Origin: an uncultured Prevotella sp. | GTDB taxonomy: Bacteria; Bacteroidota; Bacteroidia; Bacteroidales; Bacteroidaceae | DNA: 56,304 nucleotides | NCBI GenBank assembly: GCA_934256705.1 | Contig: CAKQPF010000018.1 | Span: 1-56,304 of the forward strand | Reading direction: 5' to 3' | Part shown: positions 50,478 to 56,304 of the stretch, one piece after another | How the letters are laid out: each line of letters begins with the position of its first letter | Position numbering within the stretch: the stretch's first letter is position 1 | The notes under the pieces: generated by a model | Seen by the model: only the letters and a program-made list of their open reading frames with translations | Told to the model about the DNA's origin: nothing | The model's database searches: none | Translations under genes and position numbers: made by a program

Positions 50478-51632
50478 ATGACACTTTTTGACGTATATCC
50501 ATTATTTGATATAGCCATCGACCATGGCAAAGGCTGCAAAGTATGGGACGATAAAGGTCAGGAATACCTTGACCTGTATGGCGGACACGCAGTAATCAGC
50601 GTGGGACACTGCCATCCTCACTATGTGGAGGCAATGACAAAGCAACTCAACAAACTCGGTTTCTACAGTAATTCAGTGCAGAATCCGCTTCAGAAAACGC
50701 TCGCAAGCCGTCTCGGCAAAGCCTGTGGATATGATGATTATCAGCTTTTTCTCATCAATTCCGGTGCGGAAGCCAATGAGAATGCCATGAAGCTGGCGTC
50801 ATTCCATAACGGCAGGACGCGCATCCTTTCACTCGAAAAGGCATTCCATGGCAGGACTTCCCTCGCTGTAGAGGCCACCGCCAATCCGAAGATTATCGCT
50901 CCGGTGAATGCAAACAACCACGTCACTTATCTCCCGATCAACGACCTTGAGGCGTGGAAAAAGGAGATAGAGAAGGGCGATGTCTGCGCTGTCATCATCG
51001 AATGTATCCAGGGCGTGGGCGGAATAAGGATGGTTTCACCGGAATTTTACAAGGGACTCCGCCAGCTTTGTACCGCAAATGATACTGTCTTGATATGTGA
51101 TGAGATACAGTGTGGCTATGGTAGAAGCGGCAAATTCTTCGCACATCAATGGCTTACGGACGGCGATGAATCCCTCGCTCCGGACATGATTACTGTGGCA
51201 AAGGGTATCTGTAACGGCTTTCCGATGGGTGGCGTAATCATTTCTCCTAAGTTCAAACCGGTCTATGGCCAGCTCGGCACCACCTTTGGAGGCAATCATC
51301 TCGGTTGTGCAGGAGCCATTGCAGTGCTCGACATCATGGAGGATGAATCGCTCGTGGAGAATGCTGACAAGGTTGGCACATACCTTATCGAAACACTGAA
51401 ATCAGAGATGAAAGCAGGAAATCTGCCACATGTCACTGATATTCGTGGCAGAGGACTCATGATTGGTATAGAACTTGATATGCCATATAAGGAACCGCGC
51501 ACGCGTCTCATTAAGGAACAGCATTGCTTTACCGGATGCTCCGGCACTAATGTGCTCCGTCTTCTCCCGCCACTCTGCCTCTCTATGGCAGATGCTGACG
51601 ATTTTATCAGTCGTCTGAAGGCTGTCCTTTAG
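50478..51632 (+). CDS. argD: Acetyl/succinyl-ornithine aminotransferase
   Basis: 384 residues, PLP-dependent class III aminotransferase. GAEANENAMKLA near 96, ALEKAFHGRTSLAVEAT-like stretch near 116, the Asp of VLICDEIQCGYGRSGKFFAH near 208, and the PLP lysine in TVAKGICNGFPMGG near 239. It makes the acylornithine from the semialdehyde with glutamate. A 141-bp spacer separates it from argC, and no promoter is obvious there. Confidence 0.94.
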   Translation: MTLFDVYPLFDIAIDHGKGCKVWDDKGQEYLDLYGGHAVISVGHCHPHYVEAMTKQLNKLGFYSNSVQNPLQKTLASRLGKACGYDDYQLFLINSGAEANENAMKLASFHNGRTRILSLEKAFHGRTSLAVEATANPKIIAPVNANNHVTYLPINDLEAWKKEIEKGDVCAVIIECIQGVGGIRMVSPEFYKGLRQLCTANDTVLICDEIQCGYGRSGKFFAHQWLTDGDESLAPDMITVAKGICNGFPMGGVIISPKFKPVYGQLGTTFGGNHLGCAGAIAVLDIMEDESLVENADKVGTYLIETLKSEMKAGNLPHVTDIRGRGLMIGIELDMPYKEPRTRLIKEQHCFTGCSGTNVLRLLPPLCLSMADADDFISRLKAVL

Positions 51633-51731
51633 GATACTATCCCTGATGATGTGGCACGCTTTGTCGCATAAATGATACGGAAAATATTGTGGAAAAGCGT
51701 GATAATTGTCTCATCATAAAATATTTACAAG

Positions 51732-52511
51732 ATGAAAATTACAGTAATAGGAGCCGGCAATATGGGTGGCGCACTTATCCATGGTTGGGCTAAGAGTGGA
51801 AAACTGGAGTCCATCACCATTGCCGACAAGAACGAAAAGGTACTTGAAAGTTTCAGAGAGGCATACCCTTTCATCAGCACTACGACCGACAATGTCGAGG
51901 CTGTAAGGGATGCTGAAATAGTCATATTGGTGGTTAAGCCTTGGTTTATGCCTGCTGTGCTGGACGAAATAAAGCCGGCTCTTGACTTGAAAAATCAGAT
52001 AATAGTCTCTGATGCCGCCAATTTCACCACCGAAGAACTTGCCAACGCGCTCGGCACATCCGGTCAATTCTGCTATGTTATCCCTAATATCGCAGCGGAA
52101 TTTGGCGCAAGCATGAGTTTCGTTGCCAAGGGCGAAGGCTGCTCTGACGACTCTCTTGCCAAGGTAAAGTCACTCTATGACCTTTGTGGAGACACGCTTG
52201 TAGTGACTGAAAAACTGGTAGAGCCGGGCATGATGATGGCAAGTTGCGGCATAGCATACGTGATGAGATACATCCGTGCACAGATGGAAGGCGGCTGCGA
52301 GATGGGGTTCTACCCTCAGCAGGCAAAGCAGATTGCGCTCCAGACCATGCAAGGCGCTGTCTCTCTGCTTAAGGAGACAGGCTGGCATCCGGAAGAGGCC
52401 ATCGACAAGGTGACGACTCCAGGCGGTATAACCATCAAGGGACTCAACGAACTGGACCACTGCGGATTCAATTCTGCCGTCATCAAGAGCCTGAAAGCAG
52501 GACTGAAATAA
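51732..52511 (+). CDS. proC: Pyrroline-5-carboxylate reductase
   Basis: 259 residues. The NADP-binding ITVIGAGNMGGALIHGW is at the N terminus and the conserved C-terminal DKVTTPGGITIKGLNELD near 220 is typical. It makes the last step to proline. Its place in the arg cluster fits the shared glutamate-semialdehyde chemistry of proline and ornithine synthesis. Confidence 0.95.
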   Translation: MKITVIGAGNMGGALIHGWAKSGKLESITIADKNEKVLESFREAYPFISTTTDNVEAVRDAEIVILVVKPWFMPAVLDEIKPALDLKNQIIVSDAANFTTEELANALGTSGQFCYVIPNIAAEFGASMSFVAKGEGCSDDSLAKVKSLYDLCGDTLVVTEKLVEPGMMMASCGIAYVMRYIRAQMEGGCEMGFYPQQAKQIALQTMQGAVSLLKETGWHPEEAIDKVTTPGGITIKGLNELDHCGFNSAVIKSLKAGLK

Positions 52512-52604
52512 GCCCCGTTCTACACTTCGTGGCTGTTATATGAATATGAATAAAGAGGCTCCACGCCTCTTATCCCCCTTTCCATGATAGGGAATAATAA
52601 GTAG

Positions 52605-52638
52605 CCGCCACTGTGTCCGCCGCATTACCGGCGGATAT
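52605..52638. repeat. REP-like palindromic element
   Basis: The third locus of the TGTCCGCCGCATTACCGG element. The hairpin TCCGCCG / CGGCGGA lies 20-25 bp before the proB start codon and would form part of its leader. Confidence 0.75.
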
Positions 52639-52660
52639 AACAACACATACCAAATAAGTA

Positions 52661-53428
52661 ATGAAAAGAATAGTAGTAAAAGTAGGCTCAAATGTACTGA
52701 CGACAGACAGTGGCAAGCTCAATATTACGCGTATGTCATCCCTCGTCGATCAGATAGCATGGCTCAGATGGCATGGATATGAGGTGATACTTGTCAGTTC
52801 GGGAGCGGTGGCTTGCGGAAGAAGGGAATTGCAGATAGACCACCATCTCGACTCGGTGGAGCAGCGACAGCTCTTCTCTGCCATAGGTCAGGTGAAGCTC
52901 GTGAACCTGTATTATGACCTTTTCCGCGAATATAACCTACATGTGGGACAGGTGCTGACGATGAAGGAGAATTTTCTGACTGAGGAACAGTGCCGCAATC
53001 AGCAGGCTTGCATGGAGGTGATGCTCCAGAATGGGGTCATTCCTGTCGTCAATGAGAATGATACCGTCAGCGTTACCGAACTGATGTTCACCGACAATGA
53101 TGAACTGTCAGGACTCATAGCGCAGATGTTGAAGGCTGAGACCCTGATACTTCTGTCGAATATTGATGGTATCTATACTGGTGACCCTTCGCTTCCTGAC
53201 TCAAAGGTGATACGTACTGTTGCACCGGATCAAAACCTTGACGAGTATATCATGCCTTCCATGAGTTCTGCAGGACGTGGAGGAATGGAGTCAAAATACA
53301 AGACAGCAAGGCTCACAGCCGATGCAGGTATCAAGGTTATCATTGCCAATGGCAACCGTTCAGACATATTGAGACTCCTGGTGGAGAAACCTGAAGAGAC
53401 CATCCATACTGAGTTTATTCCCAAGTAG
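52661..53428 (+). CDS. proB: Glutamate 5-kinase
   Basis: 255 residues of the amino-acid kinase fold: VVKVGSNVLTTDSGKLN, then VILVSSGAVACGRREL, NENDTVSVTELMFTDNDELSG near 139 and MSSAGRGGMESKYKTARLTA near 205. It lacks the C-terminal PUA domain of E. coli ProB, the short form found in many bacteria. It phosphorylates glutamate in the first step of proline synthesis. ProA follows by 75 bp. Confidence 0.94.
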   Translation: MKRIVVKVGSNVLTTDSGKLNITRMSSLVDQIAWLRWHGYEVILVSSGAVACGRRELQIDHHLDSVEQRQLFSAIGQVKLVNLYYDLFREYNLHVGQVLTMKENFLTEEQCRNQQACMEVMLQNGVIPVVNENDTVSVTELMFTDNDELSGLIAQMLKAETLILLSNIDGIYTGDPSLPDSKVIRTVAPDQNLDEYIMPSMSSAGRGGMESKYKTARLTADAGIKVIIANGNRSDILRLLVEKPEETIHTEFIPK

Positions 53429-53503
53429 ATAGGTAGAAGGCATAGCTATGCTTCTTAATTTTGTCTGCTCATAGTAAAACATAATTTGACCACCTACATC
53501 CAA

Positions 53504-54679
53504 ATGATTAATCCGATATTTGAACAAGTAAAGCGTGCAAGCCGTTCATTGACTCTCATCCCTGACAGTCGTCGTGATGAAATACTCCTTGCCGTGGCTG
53601 ATGCCATAGCTGAGAACGAGGCAATCCTACTTGAAGCAAACGCTAAAGACCTTTCAAGGATGGAGAAATCCAATCCTTTGTATGACCGCCTTCAGCTCAC
53701 TCATGACCGCCTTGCCGGTATAGCATCCGATATGCGTCATGTGGCAGCACTGCCGTCACCGCTCGGAAAGGTCTTGAAAGACAAAGTGTTGGACAACGGA
53801 CTCCATCTTCGTAGGGTGTCAGTGCCGTTTGGAGTGATAGGTATGGTCTTTGAAGCGCGTCCTAACGTCGCCTTTGATGTGTTCTCGCTTTGCTTCAAGA
53901 GTGGCAATGCCTGCGTGCTGAAAGGTGGTCGTGACGCAGATGATTCCAATAGGGCTATCGTTGCTCTCATTCATGGAATATTGCGTGAGTTTGACGTTGA
54001 TCCTAATGTCGTCGCTCTTCTTCCTGCCACTCATGAGGCTACGGCAGAGATGCTGAATGCTGTCGGCTATGTAGATGTATGCATTCCTCGTGGTGGCCGT
54101 AGGCTTATAGACTTCGTAAGAGACAATGCAAAGGTCCCTGTCATCGAGACGGGAGCCGGTGTAGTGCATGCTTATTTTGATAAGTCTGGCGACTTGGAAA
54201 AGGGAAAACGCATCATCAACAATGCCAAAACGCGTCGTGTCTCAGTTTGTAATGCCCTTGATTGTCTGCTGGTTCATAAGGACAGAGCTGACGAACTGGA
54301 CGCACTGCTTGTTCCTATGAAGGACAAGGTGACCTTCCATTATGACAATTATGGCACCGAATGGATGTCTTATGACCTATCTATCAAGATAGTGGACTCG
54401 ATCGATGAGGCTATCAGTCATATTGCCAAATATGGTTCAGGACATAGTGAGTGTATCATCACGGAGGATAAAGAGGCGGCTCGCACTTTCCAGACTATGG
54501 TAGATGCCGCCTGCGTATATGTCAATGCACCGACGAGTTTCACTGATGGAGCACAATTCGGACTCGGAGCGGAGATAGGAATCTCTACGCAAAAGCTGGG
54601 TCCACGTGGTCCGATGGCGCTCGAAGAAATCACCACATACAAGTGGCTTATAGATGGTGACGGGCAGATCAGACCGTAA
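53504..54679 (+). CDS. proA: Gamma-glutamyl phosphate reductase
   Basis: 391 residues. VIGMVFEARPNVAFDVFSLC near 115, the catalytic Cys in SVCNALDCLLVH near 250, and FGLGAEIGISTQKLGPRGPM near 355 mark ProA. It reduces glutamyl phosphate to the semialdehyde that cyclises for ProC. I chose ATG 53504; a TTG six codons upstream would be less usual. A -7-like TAATTTTG lies at 53456-53463. Confidence 0.95.
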   Translation: MINPIFEQVKRASRSLTLIPDSRRDEILLAVADAIAENEAILLEANAKDLSRMEKSNPLYDRLQLTHDRLAGIASDMRHVAALPSPLGKVLKDKVLDNGLHLRRVSVPFGVIGMVFEARPNVAFDVFSLCFKSGNACVLKGGRDADDSNRAIVALIHGILREFDVDPNVVALLPATHEATAEMLNAVGYVDVCIPRGGRRLIDFVRDNAKVPVIETGAGVVHAYFDKSGDLEKGKRIINNAKTRRVSVCNALDCLLVHKDRADELDALLVPMKDKVTFHYDNYGTEWMSYDLSIKIVDSIDEAISHIAKYGSGHSECIITEDKEAARTFQTMVDAACVYVNAPTSFTDGAQFGLGAEIGISTQKLGPRGPMALEEITTYKWLIDGDGQIRP

Positions 54680-54819
54680 CAAGGCTCTTTTTGCTTGCCC
54701 TTTCCATGGATTTTTATCGCCAAAAATCAACACTACAGGACGACAAGGCCATCAAACCACAAGACGACAATTACATAGCATCGGATATTAAAAGTAAAAA
54801 TACTAATAGAAAAACAATA

Positions 54820-56145
54820 ATGAACATCGAAACCTTATATCAGATCTTCCAATCCCATCCCGTGATAACCACTGATAGCCGTGACTGTCCGAAGGATAGC
54901 ATATTCTTTGCTCTCAAGGGTGAGGCATTTGATGGCAATGCTTATGCAGAGAAAGCACTCGAATCAGGCTGTTCTTATGCTGTCATTGATGAACAGGAGT
55001 ATGCTAAAGACGACCGTTTTATCCTCGTGCAGGATGTCCTTTCCACTTTGCAACAGTTGGCAAACCATCACCGTAAGGCGCTCGGAACGCCTATTATCGG
55101 AGTCACTGGCACTAATGGAAAGACCACAACCAAGGAACTTATCTCCGCAGTTCTCTCAAAGAAATACAATGTTCTCTATACTCAGGGAAACTTCAATAAT
55201 CATATTGGAGTGCCGAAAACATTGCTTCGACTGACTAAAGAGCATGATATCGCTGTCGTGGAGATGGGTGCCAACCATCCAGGAGAAATCAAAACGCTCG
55301 TAAACATTGTGGAACCGGACTATGGTATCATCACCAATGTGGGCAAAGCTCACCTCGAAGGCTTCGGTTCTTTTGAGGGCGTGATTCGCACCAAAGGCGA
55401 ATTGTATGACTTCCTGCGTGAGAAGTCTGCACTTATCTCTGATGATGAAAAGAAGCCTAAGGTGTTTATCCATGGTGACAACAAATATCTCATGGATATT
55501 TCCCACGATTTACACCTTATTATATATGGTACGGAGAAATCTCCGGATTATGCTGTCGTCGGAGAGGTCAATGAATGTACCCCATTCCTTAATTTCTCAT
55601 GGCGCAATCAGAATGGTGATAATGCAGTTCATTCTGTTTCCACTCATCTTATCGGTTCTTATAATGTATATAATATGTTGGCGGCTGCGACCATCGGACT
55701 TTACTTCGGAGTGACCGAAGAGCAGGTGGATGATGCCCTCTCTAATTATATTCCAAGCAATAACCGATCACAACTTACTATCACGAAGTCAAACAAACTC
55801 ATCGTTGACACATACAATGCTAACCCTACAAGCATGAATGCTGCGCTCGTGAATTTCCGCGATATGAAGGTGGAACCGAAGATGGCAATCCTCGGAGATA
55901 TGCGCGAACTCGGTGATGTCAGCCACGAAGAGCATCAGAAGGTGGTCGATTTCCTCAAGGAATCAGGTATAAATAATGTATGGCTTGTGGGTAGTGAGTT
56001 TGCCAAGACCGACTGCAACTTCAGAAAATTCCAGAATGTAGATGAATTAAAAGCAGAGATTGCAGAGCATCCACTCCATAATCTCTACATATTGATTAAA
56101 GGATCTAATGGAATTAAGCTTTTCCAACTTCCGGAGCTCCTTTGA
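54820..56145 (+). CDS. murF: UDP-N-acetylmuramoyl-tripeptide--D-alanyl-D-alanine ligase
   Basis: 441 residues. A family signature ITTDSRDCPKDSIFFALKGE near 18, then the P-loop IIGVTGTNGKTTTKELISAV near 95, NFNNHIGVPKTLLRL near 128, VVEMGANHPGEIKTL near 147 and VDTYNANPTSMNAAL near 322. It adds the D-Ala-D-Ala made by Ddl to the peptidoglycan precursor. I chose ATG 54820, as a longer frame from 54691 holds charged, low-conservation sequence. Its terminator hairpin lies at 56189-56228. Confidence 0.95.
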   Translation: MNIETLYQIFQSHPVITTDSRDCPKDSIFFALKGEAFDGNAYAEKALESGCSYAVIDEQEYAKDDRFILVQDVLSTLQQLANHHRKALGTPIIGVTGTNGKTTTKELISAVLSKKYNVLYTQGNFNNHIGVPKTLLRLTKEHDIAVVEMGANHPGEIKTLVNIVEPDYGIITNVGKAHLEGFGSFEGVIRTKGELYDFLREKSALISDDEKKPKVFIHGDNKYLMDISHDLHLIIYGTEKSPDYAVVGEVNECTPFLNFSWRNQNGDNAVHSVSTHLIGSYNVYNMLAAATIGLYFGVTEEQVDDALSNYIPSNNRSQLTITKSNKLIVDTYNANPTSMNAALVNFRDMKVEPKMAILGDMRELGDVSHEEHQKVVDFLKESGINNVWLVGSEFAKTDCNFRKFQNVDELKAEIAEHPLHNLYILIKGSNGIKLFQLPELL

Positions 56146-56188
56146 TGTTATTTTCTGACATAATGTAATTATTTTAGGTATAAATGTG

Positions 56189-56228
56189 ATAATGCAGGTG
56201 TAAAACTATAAGTTTACATCTGCATTAT
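56189..56228 (+). terminator. Hairpin after murF
   Basis: ATAATGCAGGTGTAAA pairs with TTTACATCTGCATTAT, 16 bp with one G-T. No T tract follows, since the sequence changes at once to a structured GC-rich part. It may be a terminator interrupted by an insertion. Confidence 0.65.
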
Positions 56229-56304
56229 GTCGGTATGCTCGGCATGAGCTTATTCTAATGGGTGCAAGTCCCTAACAAGCCCTAATAGCGGGAATTGTAT
56301 AGCT
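56229..56304 (+). mobile_element. Possible 5' end of a group II intron (cut by window edge)
   Basis: GGGTGCAAGTCCC within this stretch, followed by TAACAAGCCC and AGCGGGAATTG, resembles domain I of bacterial group II introns. The sequence begins just after a terminator-like hairpin, the favoured insertion place of IIC-type introns. The start does not show a perfect GTGCG, and the reverse-transcriptase ORF would lie outside the window, so the call is tentative. Confidence 0.4.

Noticed and set aside
53456..53463. Separate promoter for proA
   Set aside because: The TAATTTTG box has no matching -33 element and the spacing in the pro operon is short; I mention it within proA but do not list it as a promoter.

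Overview
The window reads as a chromosomal segment of a Bacteroidota bacterium, most likely Prevotella or Segatella. The basis is Bacteroidetes-type promoters (TTTG, about 19-20 nt, TAnnTTTG) in front of many genes, the efp/rpmH pairing, a NigD-like lipoprotein, and an arginine cluster whose acyl-glutamate synthase resembles the Bacteroides type. There are no phage genes and no transposase. Several blocks are nevertheless rich in repeats and genome scars.

Layout. 1-850: an internally deleted WYL-regulator remnant and 33-bp palindromic repeats. 851-2131: a DUF4143 ATPase. 2256-4800: a two-component system (NtrC-type regulator plus histidine kinase). 4883-7097: a polytopic membrane protein, a scar of a second kinase 3' end, and a Fic protein. 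12958 down to 7222 (minus strand): an ABC efflux operon, TolC - HlyD - FtsX permease - ATPase. The regulator gene and the efflux operon each carry a TTTTGGCAC (-24-like) element and a GTCYAATWATTRGAC palindrome, so they look like one regulon. 13 - 16 kb: a 33-bp repeat array, a second DUF4143 ATPase, a 22-bp array, and a MntA/HepT toxin-antitoxin pair. 16.1 - 24.9 kb: an M20 deacylase, acyl-CoA synthetase, a DUF559 nuclease gene between two 162-bp MITE-like repeats, prfB without its usual frameshift, a 48-aa membrane protein coupled to a CYTH protein, VanZ, an NSS transporter and a helix-hairpin-helix protein. 25.2 - 29.1 kb: a minimal ethanolamine module (eutC, eutB, permease). 29.5 - 39.7 kb (minus): GH95 fucosidase, tRNA-Phe, S9 peptidase, LpxH, a DUF59 protein, RadC, a GT2 and EF-P. 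39.9 - 44.9 kb: rpmH, a PASTA protein, RluD, Ddl, acyltransferase. 45.0 - 56.1 kb: lipoprotein, Bax1-type protein, then argR - acyl-glutamate synthase - argG - pspC - argC - argD - proC - proB - proA - murF, with an ARG box over the argR start. The last ~75 bases look like the 5' end of a group II intron behind the murF hairpin.

The most unusual theme is short tandem arrays with an almost invariant 22-bp period in at least six intergenic regions, sharing no single sequence, plus 33-bp arrays at three more and a 21-bp (seven-codon) version inside radC. The second is the pair of MITE-like repeats around the DUF559 nuclease gene. All assignments are from reading the sequence; no database search was run.
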